DNA of 24,613 bases, from positions 21,230 to 45,842 of the forward strand of contig UZAN01042776.1 in assembly GCA_900618425.1 (NCBI GenBank), written 5' to 3'. The stretch's first letter is position 1; every line of letters starts with the position of its first letter. The notes below the pieces were generated by a model. It had not been told where the DNA came from and searched no databases. It saw only the letters and a list, made by a program, of their open reading frames with translations. This DNA comes from Echinostoma caproni (taxonomy: Eukaryota > Platyhelminthes > Trematoda > Plagiorchiida > Echinostomatidae). A program made the position numbers and the translations under genes. Shown piece by piece: positions 1-12,049 of this stretch.

Positions 1-1958
1 ATCAAGGAAGTTTAATTGTTTGATTTCCATTGGTCTATTGATTTAATACCGGTGAGTGTTAGCATATCACGCTTCGCTTTGTCCGCATTTTCGCCATTTT
101 GTAGAAACCGGAAATAGGGGTTGGATCCTCCCCGAAACCTCCTCTACTGTTCGTTTGTCGTCTGGTCACTGTAACGTGTTCCACACTGGGGAAACTAAAC
201 TATTAAATTCACATAAATGTAGCCAGGGGGTAGGCTTTCTTTCAGATTGAAAAGCTTTGAAATGATGAAGTAGAGCAAGTCATGTGTAACACCGCCATTG
301 TTGTCCGAATCGATCGACTAATCGCTCATAACACTCAGTTCACTGCATTGTCTACTTTAGCATGTGTTACCAGGTGTTTTTGATAAATGTACAAAATTCC
401 ACCTTCGCACAAATTTCGGTATCATTCTTCATTCTTCTCCTTTTCATAGTGACTAGTTTTACAAACCAACTCAGTCTCATTTCCTCCTTCACTGAAACGC
501 ACTTGTAAACGTATATTCCCCGAGGACAAACTTGCGAATGATAGCTCGAAAACAGTTTTCTGTCAAGGTATTGACTTGACTTTTGTGCTCTTAGGATATT
601 AAGCACACAAAACAGAAGTCACCTTCTGAATCCTGCTCTCCGGATAAACAGGAAGAGGACTACGGATGTAGGACCGTTTTTGTTGCCAATTCAAACAGAT
701 CCATAGTACACAAGCTATACCAACGGTCTAAATGCTTCTGTTAAGACCTTCAATTTGGCATTGAACCTGACAGTCAGATAAGATGATCGATTGTGCTTTT
801 CCCGAGGTCTCAAGGATACTTACGCCTTTGTAAAACCTGAGGAATAAACAGACCTTTCACAAGTCCTCCACTTGAATTCATCTGTCATTTGTTCATACTC
901 GGCAAACCACATAGGTAAGACGTTCAGGTTATTTTTCTTTTCAAACAATCAAGGAGCACAACCTTGAAGGGTCAAATACTAGGATCACGATGCAATGTAA
1001 TTCGAATTGCATGGCCTGCTCACACCTTGCTGGACATTGAATGAAAAATGAAATTTCAAGAACCTTCAACAACAGATCATTATAATCTCTTCAACAACAT
1101 AATCTTGTTGCATTGAAAGCGTTACCTTTAAAATCATTTTACTCAACTCAGTGTACAATAGAGGCCCTTCAGCCAGGTTGGTCTACGCCCGATACGGGAA
1201 TACGACTTAACTGCGACCACTTATTGTAAACCGGAAGTGTGTGTGACCTCATTCANTGTTTTCATCACAGATAAACACTAATACTTATAATAATGTTTTG
1301 ACAAAATTCATGAAACTGAATTTGTCAGAACAAGAATTGAACGAAAACAAGCTTGTTTGCTATTCGTGTATTTTTTCAAGCACCAATAGAAACTTTAGGG
1401 GAACTAATATTCTGATCGTTTAAAACTCGTTGTCCATGCTGCTTTCATATTGACATTGCGACAGCAATCTGGATTGTCTAAGCATTGTACAAAGGGGTCC
1501 CAGTTCCGGTCCCAATAATCCGTGACTGGAAGTTATTCTGGATGGCACTTGGGCCCGGCACTATCTTGATGTGCCGAAATTAAATAGTAATCTGAAGGCA
1601 CGCAACAAAAATAGTGGTTACCACGACAGCTGTTCGTAGTCTGTCTGTATTCTGTAGATAACCTAATAAATGATTTGTTTTCGAACATTTACCAGCGCCC
1701 GACAACGCAACCACTGGTTCTCTAATGGTCGAATATTGGGATGATGGAGTCATTGAGTTCCAATTGCATGATTTTATTATGCACAAAAAATTAGTCTTCT
1801 AAACCACACATATCATTTCTTGTACGTAGGGAGTAGTTAGAATGATTAATAATATCAGCGACCATTATGATTGTTCATGGAAAACAACACTATTACCAAC
1901 GTTACAGGTAGTTCCGTGACCATGATGACCATGATGATTGAATACCGTGCTGAGTGCA

Positions 1959-1973
1959 ATCATCATCATCATC
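1959..1973. repeat. (ATC)5 microsatellite
   Basis: Five ATC units in a row. The preceding 40 bases also hold ATGATG/CATGATG runs, so the tract may be part of a longer degraded trinucleotide repeat. Confidence 0.8.
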
Positions 1974-2194
1974 AACAGTGTACAGCGAAATACAGGAAAG
2001 CGAACTTCACTGATCGCTGCCAAACTCGCAATGCATACGCATTGTGGTTTGATGGACTGCTAAAGTGTCCAGCCACTACGCTGGAGAACGACCAGGGTTC
2101 TCAACCAAAGCCTTTATTTGTGACAAAAACCTAGCCACAAGGCGGCGGGTGAAGCGAGGTGAAGGTCCATTTACTTAGATCAACTACTCCTTCA

Positions 2195-2390
2195 TCATAT
2201 TTTACCAACTAAAACGCACATTCTAGTCGAAACCGCAACCTGGAGGACCAGAAGACCGAACTTCGTTTGACTTCTACCCTTTGGCCTTCCAGGTATGATT
2301 AAACCTTCGGCTTGAAAAAAGCCATCGTGTGTAGCTCGTTGGGTCAGAGAGGTGCACAAGCCACCACACCACGTCAAGATGCAGTATAGT
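2195..2390 (-). repeat. GC-richer island, possible old interspersed repeat (unclassified)
   Basis: This patch is clearly richer in G and C than its surroundings. Read on the minus strand it gives a 60-codon open frame containing GRPKGRSQTKFGLLVLQVAV, which looks less random than neighbouring frames. The similar patch at about 2040-2170 may belong to the same unit. I cannot assign it to a family; it may be a fossil mobile element or simply a compositional fluctuation. Confidence 0.2.
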
Positions 2391-2987
2391 CGTGCACTCT
2401 ATTCAACGGGCTGTCCTTAATTCACAACGGACAATAAGTCGATATTCCGGTTTTCTTTCTCATTTTCATTTTCATTTCACTTGAACAGTAATCTGGTAAA
2501 GACAGGGTGTTTGAGAAATGAGAAAGCAGTTTGAAGGGTAAGCTACACTATTCGACTAGACTTGAGTGATTACCAAATGCACAAATAGCTCAACAAATAC
2601 AATTTTAAAGTTCTTAGACCCGTAAACCCATTAGTGGTCTCATTGCGGTTCTTTTCATCGTGAGTATTCAACCCACAAGGAGTAAAATCTAGCCATGGAG
2701 TTTTAAGAGAAGCGTAAAATGAGCCTTGGTACACAAAATTCATTCGGATAAACATAGAGCGAGTAATCTAAATAACAGAAGCAACAATCGGCTGTATGTA
2801 CAATCAGGTATACATAAAAGCTCAAATTCAAACCATATCCACGAATTCACATTTACCTTTGAGATACTTTTCAGTAGTAATTCCGAATAGGAATGACAGT
2901 TATCTGGAATGACTGACATTCAGACCTCAGCTCCACGCATAATCTTTAGTGCATCTAGGTAACCATACCGTCGGTAATATAGTGATA

Positions 2988-3001
2988 ACACACACACACA
3001 C
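2988..3001. repeat. (AC)7 microsatellite
   Basis: Fourteen bases of uninterrupted AC dinucleotide repeat. Confidence 0.85.
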
Positions 3002-3705
3002 TCATTACGGGATAGGAGTTCACCTTTAAGACCGGTCAGTAGATACAACCTGCTGAAGATTTCTACTGGGAGAAAACCTCGTGTCTAGTACAGTCCGAGT
3101 TTATCGCTAACCGGGAACTGTGTGTGACGATTAGGTCTGCGGAACGGTGATTCCAAATCAATATCCATGCATTCATTTTTCCTGTTTTACTTTCATGTAG
3201 GAAACAGCCTCAAAACAAAGGCTTCAGAAACTGGAAAATTGAGGTATTTTAACCGATGCTGTGGAATGTTGGCCCAAATCGTTCGATCTTTGCTAATCCT
3301 GTTAGCTCTTGCCACTGAAAACTGATTTTCTCACTCTCCGATCACCCAAAGTCTTATTGTTATGTTTGAACAAATTTTTATGCTTCAAGTGTTTGAATCT
3401 TGTATTCATATAATTTCGAGGATTCTATACTGTTTTAAATGAAATGTGACACGATTGCATTTTTATCTCCTAACAACATCCTTTATGTAATATGTTCCTT
3501 CGGTCTATCAGGCGCGTCTTACAATTAGGTTTATATGAAGTGGAAACGCATGATTCGAGCATATGATATCTAAGAATACATCGGCCGACATTGCCAACTT
3601 ACAGACTGCGCACGGAGCATAAGGGCGGTGATCAAAGTGGTCGCGGCAAGGTATCATTCGGGACTATCAACCAGTACGCAACAATTGTGTTTTAACAATG
3701 AATGT

Positions 3706-3825
3706 TACGAATCACTGAACTTCGTTTGGTCTCGTCAGCAGTGCAAATTCATCAATCCAACTGAAGGTCGGACCCCGGACGCAAGCATATTATGCACTTG
3801 ACAACCGGGCAAGTGCTCAGATGGT
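3706..3825 (-). mobile_element. tRNA-derived SINE copy, degraded hammerhead tail
   Basis: Read on the minus strand, the copy begins with a tRNA-like head (TGCTTGCGTCCGGGGTCCG region) and passes into GATGAATTTGCACTG, then a hammerhead-like core with CTGACGA (one change from CTGATGA) and CGAA. It matches the 11.7-kb copy along its length, for example in the plus-strand block CAGCAGTGC followed by an ATTCATC/ATCCATC block and GACGCAAGCAT/AACGCAAGCAT. The second half of stem II and nearly all of stem III are missing, and CGAA runs directly into GTTCAGTG. A self-cleaving fold is therefore not expected. The internal polymerase III boxes are badly decayed. The copy is older or more truncated than those at 11.7 and 13.7 kb. 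Confidence 0.7.
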
Positions 3826-6800
3826 TCTACATTATCCGAACACAAAATAATAAGCGTTATTGATTTAGGCTTACTGTAAGACCTGCCTCGACCATTTGTC
3901 AAACATTTATTGATCAAATCAAGTCTTTCGTCAAAATGTTTCCGAAAATGTTTACAAGAATCTCGTACGTGGTTCATAAAATACCACAACCACATTTTGA
4001 AGACAAACTAAAACTGATCATCAACTGAAGCCAGAGTTCGCAGTAATCAGGACGTGGACTTCATTTAATTTGAAAACCTCTTTCCTAACAACAATTAACC
4101 CCTGTTTTACGCTACCTACTCTACCTTCACGAAGCACTACAAACAAACACTTATATCCTTGTACACATTTCGCACATTGCTAAAACGTTAGCGTAATGAT
4201 CCTTCGATTCTGAAGGACTGAAAATCGTGGTCAGTTACACACAATTATTTCACTAAATAAAATCAGGGGCTCCAACAATTCAGAAAAACTAAATAAGCTT
4301 TTTTTGTCGCCCCAGCGTGTTCCACTTTGCACAAATCCATGCGACTGGGGACAAATGATGATCTTCATGTCAGTTGTTTAGCTTAGTTTCAACTGTTCAC
4401 ACAGTGCACTCCAAAATGTGAAATTGGTCAAGTCGTGACAGACATTCTGACCGCGTGAAGAATTGCGGCCACCGGTGACCAGGAGCCCGTCAATATCGGT
4501 GCATTGGGCCACTGTGGCATTGCGGAAGGCACACATAACATTATGTGAGATCTTGAAGCATTACGGTTACACAACAACTATGGAAGTCGTCCGGTATTCA
4601 CTCTGTCGCGGGATGATCTTTCCAAACGCATGCACTGTAAAGCTCTTCGAAACTGAGCTAGGTAATCAATATGAATGAGTGTCTGGACATTTCACAATAT
4701 TTGCCACCCCCTCCCCACCAAATTGGACGCTCGCACCTGTCAATTAAACAGCCGAACCTACGTCAGCAGAGTTTAGCAAACTGAATTACTGTATAACCGG
4801 TCTCGATGAGCCACTTAAACCGGGGAACACACCAGCATTGTTTCCGTCGCAAACTATTGACCTGTCTAGTCACACTGATACTTTGGGCAGTTGACCGCAG
4901 TCCTGACGTGAAACTCGAACTGCGTGAATTAAATTTAGAAGTTGTAAACGAATGCTAATTGATTATGGACAGGACTGATCACTGCCCACAGCGTTTGCAC
5001 ACGTATTAGAGGCATTATTAAATATCTCACGTTCATTCGCTGTCTGAAGGGCACATTTCCTTTTCCCTTCACCGAATTTGTGATACTATTTAACGTCTTT
5101 CGGAACACACGTTCAAAGAAGCAGTCTTAGCGATGCCTGGAACGTTTACGCCTTAAAATACAAGAAGATCTATGGTTGGGATAGGTTTTTTCTCTTCGCC
5201 ATAACTTACTTTCCACTAAATACTTAATTTCACTAGGAACTTCGGAAAATGGAAGTGGTCGTACAGTGAAACAAAAGTGAAAGAAAGGCGATGATGATGG
5301 TGGTGGTGGTGGTGGTGAGCAAGTTTATCTATTTATTTTGAAATTATTCATCTTTTTTTAATGCTTCTGGTTGAGGTGGGAATTCGAGACAAAGTTCAGT
5401 CTACCTTGATGGGTTCTTACTTATGATTCAAAACCTTCAGTCTCCTTTATCCCTTACACCAATACGGAATGAAGAAAAATGTCAAGCAATGTCAATATTT
5501 TGTTTAATCCTCTCACTGACTGATGTAAAACGCATTTTGGCATCTGTAAAGCAAATTGCGTTAGTCACTCAAAGTGCACAAACGAATGCATGCAAACAAA
5601 GAATACCACAAACTGGAGTGAAAAATCAATTCCACGATAAGTGGAGTGCGACAAGAAAGTTTGAGATGCATAAAATCTAAAGATGTAAACGTATTTGCAG
5701 TTTCACTAATTGTCAAAACTTGATATTCGTCAGGCAGAAAAAGAAACGCTTGCAGATGTACTGAACAATTTGTTGATCAAATGAACCATACATCAAGATG
5801 GTATTCATTGTTATACTAAAAGATGTCTATGCCTGCAGTCGAAAAAATGATTGTAAACAGTTCAGAAGTGTTCCTCCCTATTTGATTCGGGCACGGATGC
5901 AATACATCGTTAGACCATGACACCATTCCATGTCACATTTTTTAGTTTTGTATGACTTATTTTGCTTTCAGTTTTCCGGATTACGAAGAAATGATAAATT
6001 GAGCGGTATATCGATAGAAAGAACATCTTTTGATTGGAGATTGCAAATAATGCCGTCCCATTACATATGCGAACAGAATGAACTTATTTCCCGTTGTCAG
6101 TTCACGCTTCAAATGTTTCACCATTTCTGCTACTTCCTATCATTAATGCCATTTGGTTTAAATTGCAATTGACAACGAAACGTCTCAAACCATTTGAAAT
6201 TGTACCAGAAACAGCTAGTTTGTAAAAATTCACTATCATATATGTAACGGGTGCTCTAAATGAAATGATTTTGGTTCACTGGGGAATATGTATTCGAATA
6301 TTATAACTTACACTCAGTTCACCGATAAGGAGTTCTAGCGATTGGTGAAAAAATTTCAACCTCGATGCATCTCCATCTGTGTTTTCGAGGAGTGGTTCAA
6401 CAGGAGAAGAGCACTGTATGTGATCTTTCACATTCCCCGAACTCGGGCGTTAACTGAGTTGCAACTGAGTTCTTCGCTAATAGGAACGAATTAAAATGTC
6501 ATGATCATCCACATAAATTACAAAATATGTAAAGAATCGTCAATTACTCTTAAAGTATGGCTTGATACATCTGTTCATCTTTCCTATCACTTGGGCCTGT
6601 ATATTTACGTACATTGTGAAGAGATATTCGCGATTCTGGGGATTGTGTCTTGTGAATTTCAATCGAACGACCTGATGACATGCAAATTCTGAACTCTAAA
6701 ATACCAAAATCCATACCATCTAATAATTTTGCAATACAAATATACATAAAACTTGAATAAAGCAAATATAAAGCTCGAATGATGTGGAATCCATGTCTTT

Positions 6801-8238
6801 TATATTACACTACCAAAAGCACTTCCGTTATGCGCAAGCACGAGTACATGCAAAGTTGTACGCCAACGTATGGATCGTGCGTAATTAGTCGGGCAACCAA
6901 ATAATCAGTTATAAACTAACGTGTGTGGGTGTGTGGAGAGGGAGATAAAATAGGTCCATCGGTACCATGCATCCTCGGATGCGAGGAAACAGTCAACCCG
7001 ATCTATAGGCTATCCTGGTCAGCTCAGACAAGGTGAACCTTAGTATGCTAGACATCGATGAATACTAATCAACAAGAGTATGAAGGCTGAGTTGTAACAG
7101 GTAGAAAATTAGTTAAGTTGGGCATGAAGAAAGAGGTTCGATGAGTGTGACGCATATAATTAAATACAGTCACATAGGAATTATGCGAGTCTTAAATTTA
7201 TACTACTGAAAACAATCTTGGCAAGACATCACTACTTTTGCTTTCACTTTCACTCTTAGTGTAAAGGAAGTCAAGAATTTCATTAATCTTTCCTTACGGA
7301 AAGATGAAACACTATTCATTCCTAAACGAGTATCTAACAAAATAAGATGGTAGATTCACTCTCGGCCTCAGCGTTTGATTATTACTTGAAATTATTATCC
7401 GACAGTTAGGAATTCAAATTGTGTTGATTCACGTGATCTACTTGACTCGAATCCCATGATCTCCGAGGTTTATGAATTGATCCTTTTACAGACGACAAAA
7501 TGTGAGTTACAGTGTGCATCCAATGTAATCACGTGCGCACAGATTGCTAAAGTACTTGATACGTTCCTTTTTGCAGTGTGTTATCATTCAAGGTTCACGT
7601 GTTACTTCTAAACAGACTATCTCGAAAGTCGATCAGCTCATTTGCATTGGGAATTTGCGCGTGATTAGCGGTGACCGATAAACGTGATTCCAATCAATAA
7701 CCGGAAGGTCATCTAGCTGCAACTCGTGTAGCTGTCCAATTCATGTGGATCTGATTATTCTTGAATACTTTCCCAACCTTACGGCATAACTCTACGGCAA
7801 AATCCTTCAAGCAATGATTTATGTATTTTGAATTAAACGGAATCGATGAACCTGTTTCATTAAAAGTTCATTTATCTTCTATCAGTTTCGGTTTAGTGAA
7901 AAGAAATTTCTTCTTCAAGACACCCAAGGATTTGTAATTCCTCAATTGAAGGCCGCATATCCCTTAAGGAATTCAACCGGTAGAAATTTTGCGACGTACA
8001 GTATTATTTTTATATGATACTCCGCGTGCTTAGTTCTTCCACCATCAACTTATTATCTAATCTTGGGTTGAGTGGTGAAAAATGTACGGATTTAATATTG
8101 GAAAATACCCGTGGATTGCATCGAGAAGTCAATTTGCAAACAAGCTCGTTTTCGGTGCCTCATTTACTAGCCAAATACAGCACTCTTTTATAGGTCTACA
8201 AAATCATATAGGTCAAGGAAATAGAATACGCGTAAGTA
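3826..8238. other. non-coding stretch, no gene recognised
   Basis: The open frames are short and lack motifs, and nothing resembles an RNA gene. The composition is mixed AT-rich sequence. The only ordered elements seen are the trinucleotide tract near 5.3 kb and small local hairpins, such as a 6-bp one at about 6983-6996 (GCATCC/GGATGC). Confidence 0.55.
5290..5316. repeat. (GAT)3(GGT)6 compound microsatellite
   Basis: Three GAT units pass directly into six GGT units. Confidence 0.85.
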
Positions 8239-8628
8239 ATGTCTGTGTTTGTATGCGTGTGTGTGTGTGTGGATAAATTGGATAATACAGTCGGGGGTTT
8301 AATATTACTAGTAGTAACAACAAATTATGAAACTTCATTTTTTCATCAAGTACGAAGTGAGATCTGGACGGTATTATGGACAAACAAGGACTGTCTGCGA
8401 CGTGAAACCCCGCCGGAAGTTGTTTCTGGAGCATGGATTCTAAAGCACGGCATTCTGGTCGATGACATGAGATCTCATTTGGCTTGTCTATTGCCTCTTT
8501 ATCGACGCTTACCTTGGTCCCAACACCTGGAAGAAATGGATCAGAATCACCACAGACCCCTTCTCACCACGAGGACACTCGCCATCGGGCTTGAACTAGT
8601 TGATTGTTACTGGGAAATATTTTTTTGA
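8239..8628 (+). other. longest open frame in the window, unrecognised (129 codons)
   Basis: The ATG lies just after an in-frame TAA, and the frame runs to a TGA at 8626-8628. The first residues come from the GT microsatellite (VCVCVCV), so the start is an artefact of that repeat. The middle and C-terminal parts (for example EIWTVLWTNKDCLRRETPPE) give no motif that I know, no signal peptide and no membrane segment. No neighbour supports a gene. It could be a chance frame, a fragment of an old mobile element or part of an unannotated exon; chance is the most likely. Confidence 0.12.
8257..8270. repeat. (GT)7 microsatellite
   Basis: Seven GT units follow an imperfect TGTGTTTGTATGC lead-in. Confidence 0.85.
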
Positions 8629-11600
8629 GGGGGGACGTACTTTTGGCAAGTGAGGCAAATTTGTATCACCTAATTTCTGAACGCAGTAGAAAAGCCGTGC
8701 AGGTTACCGCGATCTCATCAATTGGCAGTCCTGTATTTGTATGCCTTAACACAGTCCAACTCTCCCAATACATTGTGCTGTAACCCGTTTGTTAGCCAAT
8801 ACGACCTTCCTAAAAAGTGTCGAAACATTTTTCCAGTAAATCAAAATAAGTAACGAATTACAACAGTGCATCAACCGGTGGACGTCGACGTATGTTAACC
8901 TCAGTTGATCACTTTGAACCATCCAACTTAAATTCAAGATTAAAACTATTTATCTTAATCATTTGTTCCGCTAGTTGGTCGATAGTTGTACGCATTCTGT
9001 ATCATATCAGCTGCTGTAAGGCTGCTCTAAAGTGATCATTATCCTTGCCGACCTGGGAATCTAAGATGGCATAGAACCGAAAACATTAATTTTTGAACAT
9101 TTTATGTGTGCAGAATTTCTGATTTCAAGTGCAGTGCTACGTTTTTGTGACACTACCAGAAGCCCATAACTACTATGTATCAGAAAATACTATAAGATAT
9201 TTACGGAATTCAGCGGACAGTGACTGTAGAAACTTTGATTAGTCTATCTAATTTACTCAATTCACTCATAGTGAACTGAAAACTATGGTTCTGGTGGTGA
9301 GTAAGGCAAAGGAATACACAGTGAATCAGTAAATGAAGTAGTCAGGTAGCTGGTGTCAATTGATCTACCAGTCAGTCCCCATGTTGACCATCTGGTCATT
9401 TAGTCGGTAAGAATCAATTGCTTTCAGCGTGTTATCGATTGCCTGGCTTCTTCTCTTTGGGACCTTTATACGAGCCGTTTAACTTTGAGGTGTGTATGAA
9501 TGGATGCCTTAATTTAGACAATGTTCAACTTGTTTTCACAAGTATTTTTTGTTTCTTGCAAAAAGTCAATGTGAATAATTTTTCAGACGCCCGAAACCAA
9601 ACACGTATGCAGAAGAACAACGATAATTCAATTTACCATGGGCCGTTGTTGAAAAGACCGAATAAGCTTCAAGAACATTTCTACTTTGATTAATATCAAA
9701 CTGAAACAATCATTTAATTATCAGACATATTTATATGTGGGGGAAATAGACATCAGTTCAAATATATAGAATCAATCTTCATGGCAATCTGTTCCTTTCG
9801 GAAACTGTTAAATACGGTTACATTTATCTAATCTTGATTCATCAAAATGTCTCAGATTGACTTCTCGTCGCATGGCTGCAGTACGGCAGTTTGTTTTACG
9901 AAACATTGGTTAAATCAGTCTGTGTGATTGTATCGAACCAGTAGTGAAAAAAGCTTGCTTGGAATCCTTCATTGAAAAAACATTTTGTGTTGCATAAGCG
10001 GAGCGGTGATTTCCGAGAGTCTGTAAACATTTATTTCTAGTTGCGAAATTTTGTGTTCAGAGTGGCAATCAAATGCCCAATGTGTAAACGTTAGCACTTC
10101 ATGACTAGTTTTTACATTCAAGTTTTTTCAAAGTTACGTTTTTTGCTTTTTGCATGAAATTTACATCCCAAAATTGCGCTGGGAAGGACAGTCAAAATCG
10201 TCGTTGATATAAAAGCAGTATAAACCTAAAATGACTATCACAAAACTTAGTTCATCTTAACGATTTCTCGTTTCTATAGACTTCTCGTTCTTTTTTATCT
10301 GCTTGAATTTTCTCGGTGATAACTGGAAACCCCGGGTTAAAGTTTAGTGCACAAAAGTCAAGTAGTTCAACGTAGAACCAAACAAATCCCTCATGGGTAA
10401 GATACATCACACTTGATTACTTACCTATAACGATATAGATGTTTCAGTGATGCAAAATATGGTTTTGTTGCCACCAACTTTTCATCCCCGACTACGAAAT
10501 ATCATTAGACTTGGATGTGGTTGGTAAACTACTTGTCATTTCGATTCATCGCCACAAGTTGTTTACTTTGTCACGCATTCGGCGGGAAAGGAGTTAATTT
10601 TTTAACACACATGTCATCTAGACCGATTTCATTCTGCGTGGTTGCTTCAATTTTGCTTTAGAGAAGAAGACTAACATGACGAAAAATAAACGTGAAACAT
10701 ATTCCCCCGGTATTGTGCAACAATTGTCAAATGGTTACGTCTTTTGCCGCCACTGATTATATAACAAAAGTCAACTTATCAGTATCGATCCGTGAAGGAT
10801 ATAAAAAAACTGTTTGATAGTCATTGACACCCAATATTGAACAGATAAGCAAAAACCAACTATTTACAAAATCCGGGCCCCAGAACTAGTACCTCAAGTC
10901 GCTTCAGGGATAAAATAAATAGCTTTTCCTACTCCAATGTGTCTGAAAGGATAAAATAGTTATCCGTCACTTTGTACATCATATACAAAACGTCCAACGC
11001 CAGGAAAATGCATTTTGTAGGTGTGGAATAGACAAACTCAAAACAGGGAAACAGTCACCCAAAACACAAGTTCATATACGGTTCCTGAATTCCTTTGAGT
11101 TCTATTCAGCTAATCTAGTCTTTGCTTTATTATTATAAACACTCATTCTATTCCTATGCCCTTGATGTTGGGAGGGGAATAGCCATAATAACTTTAAAAG
11201 CAAATGTAGCTTTAAAACAAAAATACTTATATCAAATCGCTCAACCCTACACGCACATATGCATTCTTTCAGCAGCGGCAGCAGCAGTGACGCAAATTGG
11301 TAGGTTTAATAAACGAACCTGGATGACTCTGAAAGATCAAACAACTGAAACTATTCAGTAGGTGAGTTATAAACATCTAACAGTCCGGAGTAATCGTCAT
11401 TGTGGAAAAAACACGTGGAGGCGGATAAGGACGTATTTTTCAAAACACAGCTATCTTCACAGCTGAAAACATCATACTGACTGCAAAACACCGCTTATTG
11501 TATATGACTGAGGGCTTAAACGATTTTCTGATGTGAATAAACTCAATCCACCCTTACAACGTCAATCGTTTTGAAAGCCGATCACTAGAAAGCACACTTG

Positions 11601-11702
11601 CCGGGTAATTTTTGAGAGAAACTGGTAATAAAATTAAACAAGAAATTTCCAAGGGGGAATATGTCGTGTATATATATCAAATGAATCGTCGACTGACAAG
11701 AT
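8629..11702. other. non-coding stretch, no gene recognised
   Basis: No open frame exceeds about 90 codons and none carries a motif. A short CAG/CGG-like tract (GCAGCGGCAGCAGCAG) lies near 11.27 kb. I see no mobile-element remnant that I can name. Confidence 0.55.
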
Positions 11703-11758
11703 GGGAAGCACTGGGCAGCAGTTTCGACCTGGTTGGGTTTCATCAGCAGTGCGAATCC
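11703..11758 (-). ncRNA. hammerhead ribozyme module, cleavage triplet altered
   Basis: On the minus strand the core reads GCACTG-CTGATGA, then stem II, CGAAAC and CAGTGC. Stem I pairs perfectly (GCACTG at 11747-11752 with CAGTGC at 11708-11713) and extends beyond an internal loop by GATGG/CCATC. Such a loop is where natural type I hammerheads form tertiary contacts. Stem II is ACC/GGT with a CAACCA loop; the first stem II pair is A against C instead of G-C. The conserved boxes CTGATGA and GAAA are intact. The triplet before the expected cleavage point is GCC, whereas hammerheads need a U in the middle (NUH), and the A-U pair closing stem III is lost with it. Cleavage is therefore probably weak or absent in this copy. 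Confidence 0.75.
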
Positions 11759-11832
11759 ATCGACCCAATTGGGGATCCAACTTTGGACCTCATGGAGAGA
11801 ACGCAAGCATGCTACCCACTCGGTCACGGGCA
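11703..11832 (-). mobile_element. tRNA-derived SINE with hammerhead tail (Sm-alpha-like)
   Basis: On the minus strand the copy opens with TGACCGAGTGGGTAGC, a good polymerase III A box (TGGCNNAGTGG type). About 30 bases later comes AGTTGGATCCC, one change from a B box of the GTTCGATCC type. This tRNA-like head is followed by GGGTCGATGGATTC and then a hammerhead ribozyme module (annotated separately). The layout of tRNA head plus hammerhead is that described for schistosome Sm-alpha SINEs (established knowledge). No target-site duplication or poly-A tail was identified, so the exact ends are uncertain. It is the most complete copy in the window; related copies lie at 3.7, 13.5, 13.7 and 14.0 kb. 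The 126-codon frame crossing it on the plus strand is a shadow. Confidence 0.8.
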
Positions 11833-11987
11833 GTTAATCAGACCGTTTTTCATTTCCCATTTACATGATACAGCACAACCAATCTTTGCGAGCTTGTTGC
11901 AGGTCACAGACATCACTTATCTCAGTACTAGCCTCTGGGGTTATGACTGCGGTTGGAAGCAGTCACAAACTGACTACTTATTTCATG
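11833..11987. other. non-coding spacer between SINE and hairpin
   Basis: No RNA gene or motif is visible. Two overlapping open frames cross it, but one is a continuation of frame through the SINE and neither shows a domain. Confidence 0.4.
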
Positions 11988-12049
11988 AGTAATGGAGGAT
12001 TTGATTCAATTTCAATTCAATGTGAAATTGAATCAAATCCTTCATTACT
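11988..12049. repeat. near-perfect inverted repeat, 26-bp arms, 10-nt loop
   Basis: The left arm 11988-12013 (AGTAATGGAGGATTTGATTC then AATTTC) and the right arm 12024-12049 are reverse complements except at one position, G in the left arm against an A in the complement, which would be a G-U pair in RNA. The loop is AATTCAATGT. A transcript of either strand would fold into a single long hairpin of about 62 nt. It could be a fold-back element, a small MITE-like relic or a precursor of a small RNA. No flanking direct repeat was noticed. Confidence 0.85.

Larger units (their letters stand above)
1..3705. other. non-coding stretch, no gene recognised
   Basis: All open frames here are short (under about 90 codons), start at arbitrary ATGs and show no family motif. 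I see no splice-site pair bounding a convincing exon. The stretch is AT-rich with small GC-richer patches (about 1.5 kb and 2.04-2.39 kb) and short microsatellites listed separately. One unresolved base (N) lies at 1256. Intergenic or intronic DNA are both possible. Confidence 0.6.

Noticed and set aside
11770..11832. tRNA gene on the minus strand
   Set aside because: The A box is good, but the B box has a substitution and the acceptor stem is missing; the head continues directly into the SINE body.
11612..11992. 126-codon plus-strand frame
   Set aside because: It runs through the minus-strand SINE and its hammerhead; related SINE copies do not keep the frame, so it is a shadow of the repeat.
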